Of a stretch of DNA of 64,000 nucleotides, positions 27,847 through 36,748 are shown piece after piece. The notes beneath the pieces were generated by a model. That model made no database searches. It had not been told where the DNA came from and worked only from the letters and a program-made list of their open reading frames with translations. Both the position numbers and the translations under genes were made by a program. Origin of the DNA: an uncultured Prevotella sp. (GTDB taxonomy: Bacteria > Bacteroidota > Bacteroidia > Bacteroidales > Bacteroidaceae); NCBI GenBank assembly GCA_947170725.1, contig CAMVUM010000001.1, positions 1-64,000 on the forward strand. The letters run 5' to 3'. Position 1 is the stretch's first letter. The number at the start of each line of letters is the position of its first letter.

Positions 27847-29361
27847 TCATTCCAGCGTTCCGAGCGCCTTGTCGAGGTTGACGCGGCTCAGCCGGACGTC
27901 GATTTCGGCGTCAATCTTCTGCGATTGCGCCTGAAGCCAGGCCGTCTGCGCCTCCATTACGGTTGTGCTCTGAATCACTCCCTCGCTGAAACCGACGTTG
28001 GCGCATCTGAGATTTTCTTCCGCGTTGCGTATGTTGGCCTGTGCCATGGCCAGCCGCTTGTCCGCTTCAGTCACCTTGAACCGGCTTTGGCTCACCTGCA
28101 ATTCCACTTTCTCGCGGCTTTCGCTCAGTTCGAGCTCGGCGATGGCGGTGGCGTTCTTCGCCGCTCTCACCTTATACGCCACGTCGCCCCAGTTCCATAC
28201 CGGCACGCTGACAACCACACCGACGTTCCATACGCCTCCGAATTTCTTGTGGAAACCGTCATAAACGTTCGGATTCGTCACCGTATAGCCGCCGAAGAGA
28301 CCTATTTTCGGGAGATTGCCGGCCTTCAGCATGTTTGTAGCCTGACGGCTCAGATCGACCGTGTTCTGCAGCATGCGCAACTCTGGACGGCGTTCAATGA
28401 CGTCGGCTATGTCGCGGTTGTCCGTCGCGGCCAGTCCCACGGTGAGGTTGTCGCTGTTCTCGTCCGTCAGCGTGAACTGTTCGTCGAGCGGCATACCGCA
28501 CGTCTGGCAGAGCAGCATGCGCGCAAGGGTAAGTCCGTTGTCAACCTGTGAGAGCGTCATTTCGGCCTCGTTGACCTTCACGGCCACCTTCAGACCGTCC
28601 GCACGGGTGGCCACACCCTCGGCTATCATCTTGTCGACGTCGGCCGAGAGCTGCCGTACAAGCCCGAGATAACTTTCGGCCAGCCGTTTCTTATGGCGGA
28701 GCGAAACCACCATCCAATAGGCCCGGTCCGTGTCATATATCGTAGCCTGACGCGTGGCGTCGCCACTGTTTTCCGCCATCCGCTCGCCGATGTCCGCCAT
28801 GCGGTTCATGGCGACGATGGCACCGCCCATGAACAGCGGTTGCGTTACCATCACCGAACCGGCGAACATGTTGCGCGTGTCGGTGCGGAAAGCGTCGGCA
28901 ATGGCCTGTCCGCGGGCGTTCAGTCCTGAAGCGAGGGCCGCAAGATGGCCGTTGATGCCGGCCGCAAGGTCGGCAGGTGACACGCCGAATCCCGCCAACT
29001 GCTGTCCGAGAGCCGCTTTCTGGGCGTCGGTCAGACTGTTGCCGATGCCCTCGATAGCCTGTCCTATGCCTTCCGACGTATTTGTTCCGATATTTCCCAA
29101 GGCGTCTTTCTGCTCTCCGTTGAGGATTGACACCTCCCGGCTGGAGTAGACATATCCGCCCATCGCGTTGACGTGTGGCAGGTATTTCGTACGTGCCGAT
29201 TTCCTCATGTTGCGTGCCATGTCCTGCTTTATCTCCGCTGCGGCCACCTGCTTGTTGTTGCGCAGAGCCATGGCTCTGCAACTGTCAAGACAGAGAACAC
29301 GCTGTGCGGCAGCCGGCAGGACAAAGCCCGAAATGAGGGCTATTCCTATCAGATGCTTCAT
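27847..29361 (-). CDS. TolC-family outer-membrane efflux protein
   Basis: Outer-membrane channel of a tripartite exporter. The 504 aa start with a signal peptide (MKHLIGIALISGFVLPAAAQ). Two outer-membrane efflux repeats follow, each with long helices (SCRAMALRNNKQVAAAEIKQD at the start and RPELRMLQNTVDLSRQATNM in the second). The central insert carries low-complexity Gly/Ala stretches (ALGQQLAGFGVSPADLAAG). The frame reads back to 29481, but only ATG 29361 gives a signal peptide and avoids overlap with the coiled-coil gene, which ends at 29385. Confidence 0.92.
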   Translation of the reverse strand: MKHLIGIALISGFVLPAAAQRVLCLDSCRAMALRNNKQVAAAEIKQDMARNMRKSARTKYLPHVNAMGGYVYSSREVSILNGEQKDALGNIGTNTSEGIGQAIEGIGNSLTDAQKAALGQQLAGFGVSPADLAAGINGHLAALASGLNARGQAIADAFRTDTRNMFAGSVMVTQPLFMGGAIVAMNRMADIGERMAENSGDATRQATIYDTDRAYWMVVSLRHKKRLAESYLGLVRQLSADVDKMIAEGVATRADGLKVAVKVNEAEMTLSQVDNGLTLARMLLCQTCGMPLDEQFTLTDENSDNLTVGLAATDNRDIADVIERRPELRMLQNTVDLSRQATNMLKAGNLPKIGLFGGYTVTNPNVYDGFHKKFGGVWNVGVVVSVPVWNWGDVAYKVRAAKNATAIAELELSESREKVELQVSQSRFKVTEADKRLAMAQANIRNAEENLRCANVGFSEGVIQSTTVMEAQTAWLQAQSQKIDAEIDVRLSRVNLDKALGTLE

Positions 29362-29384
29362 AAGACGGTTATTTAAGTTGTTCC

Positions 29385-30257
29385 TTACTTGAACTGGAAT
29401 GTGCGCGAGCCGATCATGTTGCCGTCGGCAAAGATGCTCACCGTGTAGTTGCCTGCGCTGAGGAATTCGGCCACGTTCCAATAGGTGTTCACTTGCAGCT
29501 CCTCACCGGTGTATTCCATGCTTTTCTTCATCGAATACTCTATGTTGCGGTCCTCATACGGGAATGTGGCGCCGTTGCCGAGCACAGATCCTGTGGGAGT
29601 AGTGATGCGGACATAGAATGTCTTCATTCCGTTTGGAGCTGTCACGTTTCGCGCTATGGTGAATGCCACTTCGATGTTGCGGCAGTCCTTGATCTTCTTG
29701 ACCTCCTTGCCGTTCTTCTTCTTGATGATCATCCGGAGGTTCGTAGCGTCCAGCTGTGCGGCGATTGCCACTTTCTCCGAGAGCGACGCTTTTTCGCTGC
29801 TCAGGCCCTCAATCTGGCGTGTGGCCTCGCTGTACTGGCTCTTCATGCGTTCGTTCTCGTCGGTCAGGGTCTGGTTGACGCGGTTGAGCGAGTCTATTTC
29901 CAACACGTAGTTGCGCAATACGGCGCGCACGGTGGCCAGCTCTTTCTTCAAGCGTGCAATCTCGCGGGCGTTGGTGCTCTTGACATTCTTGAGTTCCTCC
30001 AGGAGTTGCTGCGTGCGCAACTGCTCCTGAGTGAGCTGTTCCACAATGGAGTCGTTGTTTATCTGAGTCATCATCTCGCTGTACTGACGTGCGAACTGCT
30101 CATACTCGTTCTCCATTTCCTTCTTGTCCAGATCGGCCAGCTCCTGCATTTCCTTGTTGGCTTCCTTCTGTTGGATGAGACTGAAAGTCAGATACCCGAT
30201 ACCGGCTATAAGCAGCAATATCACCACGGCGAGTGGCATAACGATTTTCTTATTCAT
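29385..30257 (-). CDS. Membrane-anchored coiled-coil protein, first gene of the efflux operon
   Basis: The 290-aa product has one N-terminal transmembrane helix (VVILLLIAGIGYLTF). A coiled coil of about 150 residues rich in Glu, Gln and Lys follows (residues 28-175), then a C-terminal beta-rich domain (DCRNIEVAFTIARNVTAPNG, FYVRITTPTGSVL, SIFADGNMIGSRTFQF). It resembles a conserved but uncharacterised Bacteroidales family. Its stop is 23 nt before the TolC ATG, so it is co-transcribed with the exporter. It might be a periplasmic spacer or assembly factor (inference). Confidence 0.75.
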   Translation of the reverse strand: MNKKIVMPLAVVILLLIAGIGYLTFSLIQQKEANKEMQELADLDKKEMENEYEQFARQYSEMMTQINNDSIVEQLTQEQLRTQQLLEELKNVKSTNAREIARLKKELATVRAVLRNYVLEIDSLNRVNQTLTDENERMKSQYSEATRQIEGLSSEKASLSEKVAIAAQLDATNLRMIIKKKNGKEVKKIKDCRNIEVAFTIARNVTAPNGMKTFYVRITTPTGSVLGNGATFPYEDRNIEYSMKKSMEYTGEELQVNTYWNVAEFLSAGNYTVSIFADGNMIGSRTFQFK

Positions 30258-30294
30258 ATAATATAAATATGTGTAGTCATTAATAAACCGCCTG

Positions 30295-30302
30295 CAAAGA
30301 TA
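30295..30302 (-). promoter_or_regulatory. -7 box for the efflux operon
   Basis: Minus strand TATCTTTG, 38 nt before the ATG at 30257. It is the only good box seen upstream of the five-gene unit. Confidence 0.55.
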
Positions 30303-30758
30303 GAATATTCCGATGAGACGGCAAAGAAAATAACAGGCTGAAAGTTCTTAGGCTTTTTAAATTTAATATTATTACGGAAAAAAAGAACAATTTTTAAGTA
30401 AACAACAGTCTTCCATGGCTGCATAACAATCCGGCGTAAAGAAACAAATACGCGGAAGAACTCATAGAAAAGACGTTGTGCCTCTGCGTCTTTGCGTTTA
30501 CGGCCAACGTCAAAAGGCGTGCGAAAGCGTTCCATGAGGCGTTTCCGCAGAATGGCCGTTTCGTTCTGCGATTCTTGTTACACGGGTCATGTAACGGCGT
30601 TACCAGGGCCGTGTAATACCGTTACGTGACCCGTGTAACACCGTTACCTGGGCCGTGTCATAAAAAGCAAGGCTGTTTGTTGATGAAAGAGTGGTCCCGG
30701 AGATGTCTGAAAACGTGCTCTTGCATGCCGTCCGGCACATTATGTCAGGAAAAAAGCG
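30303..30758. other. Gap between efflux operon and rluA-like gene
   Basis: No gene seen in about 450 bp. The left part is AT-rich, followed by a hairpin-prone stretch (30470-30540) and the nested repeat at 30577-30662. Confidence 0.5.
30577..30662. repeat. Nested direct and inverted repeats
   Basis: Arms 30577-30597 and 30619-30639 (GTTACACGGGTCATGTAACG and its complement) match with one mismatch. The sequence CGTTACC(A/T)GGGCCGTGT also occurs as a direct repeat inside and after the stem. It lies about 100 nt upstream of the rluA-like promoter. Confidence 0.75.
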
Positions 30759-30766
30759 TAACTTTG
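30759..30766 (+). promoter_or_regulatory. -7 box for the rluA-like gene
   Basis: TAACTTTG ends 6 nt before ATG 30772. Transcription would start at or near the ATG, giving a leaderless mRNA, unless ATG 30829 is the real start. Confidence 0.5.
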
Positions 30767-30771
30767 CATCC

Positions 30772-32481
30772 ATGCAAGACAACATTCAGCAAATATCCGC
30801 CGCCGCAACGCCGTCATGGCTCCATCCGATGGAGCCGTCTGTCGTGCCTCCCCCGCGGTTCACCTATCCTTTCTGTTACGTTCCCCATCCGCTCTGCAAG
30901 GCCGCTGCCGCCGAAGTGCGCCGTTATATCGAGGCTGCCAGCTGTGGCGAAGGGAGCCGTCCTGACGACTCCGAAACAGCTGCATGGAGCAGTGAGATCG
31001 GCCGCGGAAAGATGTTCGGGGTTCTCGTGGTTGCTTGTCCTGACGGAAGTTTGGCTTTTCTTGCTGCCTATTCCGGTCTTATCGGCGGTCGCAATGATTG
31101 GCCGTGGTTTGTTCCGCCCGTTTTCGACTCCCAGCAACCGGACGGATATTTCAAGCTCCGAGAAGCCGAAATTTCCGCTCTCAACCGACAGATAGCCGTC
31201 GTCGAACAGTCTGAGGAACGCCTGGCCGCCGTCTCCGCGTTGGCCGCAGTGCGTCGTCAGGGCGATGAAGCCGTAGATGCCTACCGCCGGACTATGGCTG
31301 AGGCAAAACACTGCCGTGACCGTCAGCGCGCCGAAGGGTGTGATGAAGCCCTGCTCATTCGTGAGAGCCAATATCAGAAAGCCGAACTGAAACGTCTGCG
31401 CCGTCATTGGGCCGGGCTAACGTCGGAAGCGGAAGCCCGTCTTGCCGTCTACGACGGACAAACCGGGGAACTTCGACGTCGCCGCCACCGCATGTCCGAC
31501 GACCTGCAACGTTGGCTCTTCACACAGTATGAAGTGACGAACGCTGATGGTCACAGCCGCACGCTGCTGGATATTTTCGCTGATTTCACGGGGACTGTTC
31601 CGCCATCTGGAGCCGGTGACTGCTGTGCTCCGAAGCTCCTCCAGCATGCCTATCGTCACGGGCTGCGGCCGCTGTGCATGGCCGAATTCTGGTGGGGAGA
31701 GTCACCGCGAACGGAGATACGCCACCACCTCCACTACTATCCCGCCTGTCGGGGGAAATGTCTGCCGATACTGACCCACATGCTCGGCGGCCTGGACGTC
31801 GACCCAGATCCTCTGGCAGCTGACGACGACGGCCGGCTGGAGATTGTCCATGAGGACAGCGCTATCGTCGTCGTGAACAAACCGGCCGGCATGCTTTCTG
31901 TTCCCGGCCGCAGCAACCGCCGTTCGGTGCTGTCGCTCATTCGTATGCACTGTCCCGACGCCGAAGGCCCGATGATGGTCCATCGGCTTGACATGGACAC
32001 GTCAGGGCTGCTCGTTGTGGCTAAGACGCTGGCGGCATACCACAATCTTCAGGCCCAGTTTGCAGCCCGGACGGTCCGCAAGACATACATGGCGCTGCTA
32101 TCGCCGGCCTCTTCCGCGTCAGCAACTTCAACCCCTACCGTTTCTCAGGGGCAGACGTTCACAATCGACCTTCCCCTTCGTCCCGATCCGTTGGACCGCC
32201 CGCGTCAGGTTGTCTCCTGCGTCAACGGACGTCCTGCCGTGACGGAATGTCGCCTGCTGTCCACTGACAACCTTGGCCGTACACTCGTGGAGCTTCATCC
32301 GCTCACCGGCCGCACCCATCAGCTGCGTGTCCATTGTGCCCATCCCGCCGGTATCGGGCGCCCCATCGTCGGCGACCCGCTGTACGGACAGCCCGCAGAA
32401 CGGCTTTGCCTGCTTCACCGCACTCAGCTTCGCAGACATCAGGGAACTGACCACGGACGAGATTATGGATGTGAACGGTGA
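30772..32481 (+). CDS. RluA-family pseudouridine synthase with N-terminal coiled-coil extension; 3' end replaced
   Basis: The product is 569 aa. Residues about 1-330 are an extension with a central coiled coil (ESQYQKAELKRLRRHWAGL). The RluA catalytic domain runs from EIVHEDSAIVVVNKPAGMLSV to GDPLYG, with the catalytic Asp in HRLDMDTSGLLV and RLH-like HPLTGRTHQLRVH near the end. After GQPAERLCL (about 32410) the expected last 20-30 residues of the fold are absent. The frame instead runs into recombinase-derived DNA and ends LLHRTQLRRHQGT...CER. This is a chimeric tail made by the adjoining island. Activity may be reduced or lost. Start could also be ATG 30829. Confidence 0.8.
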   Translation: MQDNIQQISAAATPSWLHPMEPSVVPPPRFTYPFCYVPHPLCKAAAAEVRRYIEAASCGEGSRPDDSETAAWSSEIGRGKMFGVLVVACPDGSLAFLAAYSGLIGGRNDWPWFVPPVFDSQQPDGYFKLREAEISALNRQIAVVEQSEERLAAVSALAAVRRQGDEAVDAYRRTMAEAKHCRDRQRAEGCDEALLIRESQYQKAELKRLRRHWAGLTSEAEARLAVYDGQTGELRRRRHRMSDDLQRWLFTQYEVTNADGHSRTLLDIFADFTGTVPPSGAGDCCAPKLLQHAYRHGLRPLCMAEFWWGESPRTEIRHHLHYYPACRGKCLPILTHMLGGLDVDPDPLAADDDGRLEIVHEDSAIVVVNKPAGMLSVPGRSNRRSVLSLIRMHCPDAEGPMMVHRLDMDTSGLLVVAKTLAAYHNLQAQFAARTVRKTYMALLSPASSASATSTPTVSQGQTFTIDLPLRPDPLDRPRQVVSCVNGRPAVTECRLLSTDNLGRTLVELHPLTGRTHQLRVHCAHPAGIGRPIVGDPLYGQPAERLCLLHRTQLRRHQGTDHGRDYGCER

Positions 32482-32884
32482 GAAGTGGATTATCTCCAAG
32501 CGGCACAAGACGAGCGTACCGTTCCAAGTGAAACTGCTGGACATTCCGTTGCAGATAATTGGGAAGTACAGACCGTTTCAAAAGGACAATTCAGTTTTCG
32601 GCGAAATCAACTATTGGAATGTTTGCAAGAAGCTGAAAAAAGTCATCAGCGAGTGTGGCATAAACAAGCAAATCAGCTTTCATTGCAGCCGCCACACGTT
32701 TGGCACATTAGCCCTCAGCAAAGGCATGCCGATTGAGAGCGTGAGCCGTGTTTTAGGTCACACAAACATCAAGACCACACAGATTTACGCAAAAATAACC
32801 ACGCAGAAGCTGGGTAACGATTTGACGGCATTCGGTAACCAACTGAACCAGACTTTCGGTAACATCAAAGTGGCAGGGACATGA
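32399..32884 (+). pseudogene. Tyrosine recombinase (IntDOT-like), C-terminal remnant
   Basis: The frame from about 32399 encodes roughly 160 residues of a tyrosine integrase catalytic domain: CFTALSFADIRELT, then HCSRHTFGTLALSKG (the His-x-x-Arg box) and LGHTNIKTTQIYAKIT with the Tyr nucleophile. The arm-binding, core-binding and first catalytic parts are missing. Ser takes the usual first-Arg position, as reported for IntDOT. The missing 5' part is replaced by the 3' end of the rluA-like gene. The stop overlaps the next ATG (ATGA). Confidence 0.85.
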
Positions 32885-33252
32885 AACGGACAACAATCAC
32901 GATGGACGGGTGCGGCAGGGTTGCCGTGCCGTCCGATGCCGCCAGCGTGTGGATGAGCGAAATGGAGTTGGTTAGGCTGTTCGATGTTATCGCCCCGACA
33001 CTCCGTGCCGCCGTCCGATCCGTGTACAAAAGCGGTGCGTTGAAGCCTTGCGAGGTGGAAAGGCGTATCAGGCTGCCCAACGGCTATTATGCGGAAGTCT
33101 ATGCCCTACCAATGGTCGTGGCACTTGCTTTCCGTATCAATACGCCCAATGCTGCAAGGGTGCGCAATGCCCTATTGGAAAGGCTGTGCTTGCGAAAAGA
33201 CAGACAAATGCTTTGGCTTTCGTTAGGCAACAGCATATCGTGTAAGTGTTAG
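32881..33252 (+). CDS. RhuM-like island protein
   Basis: The 123-aa product resembles the N-terminal part of RhuM-family 'virulence' proteins common on Bacteroidota mobile elements: ITMDGCGRVAVP, VWMSEMELVRLFDV, IRLPNGYYAEVYALPMVVALAFRINTPNA. The VWMSEMELVRLFDV segment looks like a helix-turn-helix. It overlaps the recombinase remnant by 4 nt, so it is translationally coupled. An intrinsic terminator follows. Function not established. Confidence 0.65.
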   Translation: MKRTTITMDGCGRVAVPSDAASVWMSEMELVRLFDVIAPTLRAAVRSVYKSGALKPCEVERRIRLPNGYYAEVYALPMVVALAFRINTPNAARVRNALLERLCLRKDRQMLWLSLGNSISCKC

Positions 33253-33300
33253 CGGGTGCGGTTGCGTGTCAATACGCCCGTGCATTCACACAATCCCTTT

Positions 33301-33344
33301 GCCCGAAGAAGTACCGTTTTCCACTCCTTCGGGCTTTTTCTTTT
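33301..33344 (+). terminator. Intrinsic terminator after the RhuM-like gene
   Basis: GCCCGAAG (33301-33308) pairs with CTTCGGGC (33327-33334), followed by a T-rich tract to 33344. Confidence 0.75.
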
Positions 33345-33520
33345 CGCCTTTTGATGGCCGACATTATCCGTTCCTCCGCATTTTCTTATCCGTCGGTTTC
33401 TTTTGCGCCGTTCTGCATCGTTTTACGTATCAAGGCTTTAATCGTCCTGCCGTAGCTTTGCAACCATGTTCAACCCGCTTGCCGACAATACGTTGGCGGC
33501 ACTAAAACATTATTGAAAAC

Positions 33521-34714
33521 ATGGAGAAAAAAGAAGAATTCATCCGAGTAGGCACCACGCTCTACAAGATTGTGGACCAACCCCGAATTGACGGCGGATA
33601 TGTGAGGAAACGCATCGCATGGAACTCCGAGACCCTGCGGCAGGACTACGGCAAGGACTACATGGCGAGCGTCCCCAAGTATGACGGCTTCTGCACCGTA
33701 CCCGACCATGTGGGCTACCAGCCCATAGTCGGCAAGTTCCTCAACCTTTACGAGCCGATAAGCCATGTTCCCAAACAAGGGGATTTCCCCTGCATCCGTT
33801 CGTTGGTGGAACACATCTTCGGCGAACAGTACGAGTTGGGCATGGACTATCTGCAACTGCTGTATCTGTACCCCGTTCAGAAGCTGCCCATCCTTCTGCT
33901 TGTGTCCGAAGAAAGGAATACGGGCAAAAGCACGTTTTTGAATTTCTTAAAGGCTATCTTCCAAAACAACGTGACCTTCAACACCAACGAGGACTTCCGC
34001 AGCCAGTTCAATTCCGATTGGGCTGGCAAGCTGCTCATCATGGTGGACGAGGTGCTGCTCAACCGCCGTGAGGACAGCGAAAGGTTGAAGAACCTAAGCA
34101 CCACGCTTTCCTACAAGGTGGAGGCGAAAGGCAAAGACCGTGACGAGATAGGCTTCTTCGCCAAGTTCGTGCTTTGCTCCAACAACGAGCACCTGCCCGT
34201 CATCATTGACGCAGGGGAGACACGCTATTGGGTGCGGAAGATTGTGCCGTTACGGAGTGACGATACCGACTTCCTGCAAAAGCTGAAAGCGGAAATCCCC
34301 GCTTTCCTGCACTTCCTATGCAACCGTACACTCTCTACCGAAAAGGAAAGTCGTATGTGGTTCAACCCGAAGCGGCTGGAAACGGATGCCCTGCGGAATA
34401 TTATCCGAAGCAACCGTAACCGTTTGGAGATAGAAATGGCGGAACTGTTGCTTGACATCATGGCAAGCGTGGGTGTCGGGTCTGTTTCTTTTTGCCTCAA
34501 TGATATTGTTCCGTTGCTTGTCTGCTCGCAAGTCAAGGTGGAGAAGTCGCAGGTTCGGAAAGTGGTGCAGGAATGCTGGAAACTGGCTCCTGCATCCAAC
34601 TCGCTTTCCTACACCACCTACCAGTACGACTACAACCGCGAATGCCGCTACTCACCCGTCAGAAGGATTGGACGCTACTACACAGTGAGCAAGGAACAGT
34701 TGGAAACACTCTGA
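33521..34714 (+). CDS. Primase/helicase-type replication protein of a mobilizable element (DUF5906-like)
   Basis: The 397-aa product has a P-loop NTPase core of superfamily-3 helicase style: Walker A SEERNTGKSTF near residue 130, Walker B KLLIMVDEVLL near 170, sensor FVLCSNNEHLP and the Arg in ETRYWVRKIVPL. The C-terminus (about 300-397) looks like a winged helix (VEKSQVRKVVQECWK). Proteins of this kind sit next to mob genes on Bacteroidota plasmids and mobilizable units and are thought to act in replication of the excised circle. It is intact, unlike its neighbours. Confidence 0.8.
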   Translation: MEKKEEFIRVGTTLYKIVDQPRIDGGYVRKRIAWNSETLRQDYGKDYMASVPKYDGFCTVPDHVGYQPIVGKFLNLYEPISHVPKQGDFPCIRSLVEHIFGEQYELGMDYLQLLYLYPVQKLPILLLVSEERNTGKSTFLNFLKAIFQNNVTFNTNEDFRSQFNSDWAGKLLIMVDEVLLNRREDSERLKNLSTTLSYKVEAKGKDRDEIGFFAKFVLCSNNEHLPVIIDAGETRYWVRKIVPLRSDDTDFLQKLKAEIPAFLHFLCNRTLSTEKESRMWFNPKRLETDALRNIIRSNRNRLEIEMAELLLDIMASVGVGSVSFCLNDIVPLLVCSQVKVEKSQVRKVVQECWKLAPASNSLSYTTYQYDYNRECRYSPVRRIGRYYTVSKEQLETL

Positions 34715-34729
34715 TATTTTGATGAAACG

Positions 34730-35134
34730 ATGAAAGTATATATAAACATAAAGAATAACAGCGGTTTACATCCTCATCAAGCACTCAACAAAAGAAAATG
34801 GCTGATGAAAAGAGAAAGCAGATGCACCCCCGTACATCACTTTTCTTTTGGCGAGCCGTTTGATGAGACGCTGATGAAAGGTTATTTTATTTGCTATCAA
34901 CATATTAGACTACATAATCATCAATTCATCGGATTTTCACCCCTCATCAAGTCCGCTGTGGAAACGGCAGCACCATCCCTCCTGTATGCCCGTGTGCCGA
35001 CAGGCAATCATGCCGGCACAATGGCACGGAATATCATGCAAGGCTGGCAAAAAGAAAAGGGGAACCAATGTCCGCCGACATCACCGCCGACACCGCCGCA
35101 GGCTTTTGGGAAACAAAAAGCCATAGCTCATTAG
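34730..35134 (+). CDS. Doubtful 134-aa ORF of the island
   Basis: Open frame beginning ATG 16 nt after the primase gene. The composition (many His, Pro, Asn) and lack of any recognised motif make it uncertain. The DNA carries repeated TGATGAAA and complementary CTCATCAA words (34725-34960), which suggests iteron-like non-coding DNA of a replication or transfer origin. The call is therefore weak. Confidence 0.25.
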   Translation: MKVYINIKNNSGLHPHQALNKRKWLMKRESRCTPVHHFSFGEPFDETLMKGYFICYQHIRLHNHQFIGFSPLIKSAVETAAPSLLYARVPTGNHAGTMARNIMQGWQKEKGNQCPPTSPPTPPQAFGKQKAIAH

Positions 35135-35186
35135 GGCGTTTTCTTCACGCACCGCTGACGCTAATGCTAAAAACGCCCCAATGAGC
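35126..35186. other. Candidate oriT inverted repeat
   Basis: Arms 35126-35142 and 35170-35186 (GCTCATTAGGGCGTTTT and its complement) match over 17 nt with one T/C difference, around a 27-nt loop. It lies 110 nt upstream of the MobV-type relaxase gene, the usual place for its nick region. No exact nic motif was identified. Confidence 0.45.
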
Positions 35187-35295
35187 CAGCGGGGTTGCAC
35201 CCCTTTGGACACCCCGTTTGTTCCGTGCGGCAATGACCGCAGGCAGGCGGACACCGACAAACAAGTTTGTATAACCTCAAAAACAAGAAACAAAC

Positions 35296-36666
35296 ATGGG
35301 ATATATCAGCATCCAAATCAACAAAGCGAAAGGGTCGGCTGACACGGGCGCATCCGACCACATCGAACGCAAGACCACGCCCAAGAACGCAGACCTGACA
35401 CGCACCCACCTCAACCGTGAGCTGGTGGAGTTCCCCGACGGCGTGTCAGACCGCACCGGAGCGATAAGCCACCGCATCCGCACGGCTGGCATCAAGAGGA
35501 AGATAACGCCTGACCAAGTACGGGCAATCCGCATCGTGCTTTCGGGTACGCACGAGGATATGGCGAGAATGCAGGACGAGGGCAGGCTTGGCGAATGGTG
35601 CTATGACAACCTGCAATGGCTGCACCGCACGTTCGGCAGGGAGAACACCGTATCGGCGGTGCTGCACATGGACGAACACACGCCGCACATCCACGCAACG
35701 GTCGTACCGATAGTGACGGGCGAGCGCAGGAAAGCTAAGCGGAAGCAGACAGAGGGCAAACGCACCTACCGCAAGAAAGCCAACGCCGTGCGCCTGTGTG
35801 TCGATGACCTCTTGACCCGTGAAAGGCTTGTCGCCTACCATGACAGCTACGCCGCAGCAATGGCGAAATACGGCTTGTAGCGTGGCATCCGTGGTTCGGA
35901 GGCACGGCACACGACCACCGCCCAATACTACCGTGACCTGAAACGGCAGACGGGAGAACTTGAAGCCAACGTGCGGCAGTTACAGACCGAGCAGCGGCAA
36001 GCGGAATGGCAGCTTGACGAAGTACGGAAAGAAATCAAATCGGAGAAGCTGGAAGCCGCCAAGACAGAGGCGAAAGCGGCACTCGTGGCAAAGGTCGGTT
36101 CTCTTTTGGGAAGTGGCAAATTGAAAGAGCTTGAAGCCGACAACCGCACCCTGCAAGGCGAGGTTGCCGCTCGTGATGAGAGCATCGAGTTGCTGCAACA
36201 GCAAATGCAGCGGCAGCAGGAGGAACACAGCCGCCAGCTTATAGAACTGCAAGCCCAGCACCGCAGGGAGATGGCGGACAAGGAAGCGGAACACCAAAAG
36301 GAAGTGTCATTCCTGAAATCCATTATCCGAAAAGCCAAGAAATGGTTTCCGCTGTTCCAAGAGTTGGTGTACATGGAGAAGTTCTGCCTCAAAGTCGGCT
36401 TCACCGAAAGACAGACCGTCACGCTCATCAGCGGCAAGCCGCTGTTTTACGAGGGCGAACTCTACTCGGAGGAATACAGACGGAGGTTTACAACCGAAAG
36501 GGCTGGCTTCCAAGTGGTGAAAGACCCGACAGACAAATCGAAACTTGTACTTGCCATTAATGGACAACTGATTGGCGAGTGGTTCAAGGAGCAGTTCGAC
36601 AGGCTGTTTTCATCCATTCGCAAGACGGTTACACCGCAGAGAAAAGACAAAGGCTTGGGATTGTAA
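35296..36666 (+). pseudogene. MobV/Pre-type relaxase broken by an in-frame TAG
   Basis: The first part (35296-35880) encodes 194 residues of a MobV relaxase with the metal-binding motif HMDEHTPHIHATVVP near residues 124-138. TAG at 35878-35880 interrupts the segment MAKYGL*RGIRGSEARHTTT. The same frame then continues without interruption through a long coiled coil (LETEQ-, QQQ-rich) to TAA at 36664-36666. Homologues read Gln at this place, so one C-to-T change (CAG to TAG) explains the break. An intact gene would encode 456 residues. Mobilization in trans would need suppression or repair. Confidence 0.88.
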
Positions 36667-36672
36667 ACAAAG

Positions 36673-36736
36673 CCAACGGGAGGGTAGCAAGTTTGTGTTT
36701 TGGTCTGCCCAAAACCGCTTGCTACCCTCCCGTTGG
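36673..36736. terminator. Bidirectional hairpin between mob and crp/fnr
   Basis: Perfect 19-nt arms (36673-36691 and 36718-36736). The loop has its own inner stem, GTTTTGG/CCAAAAC. It lies between two convergent, broken genes. Confidence 0.65.
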
Positions 36737-36748
36737 TTGGTTGAAACG

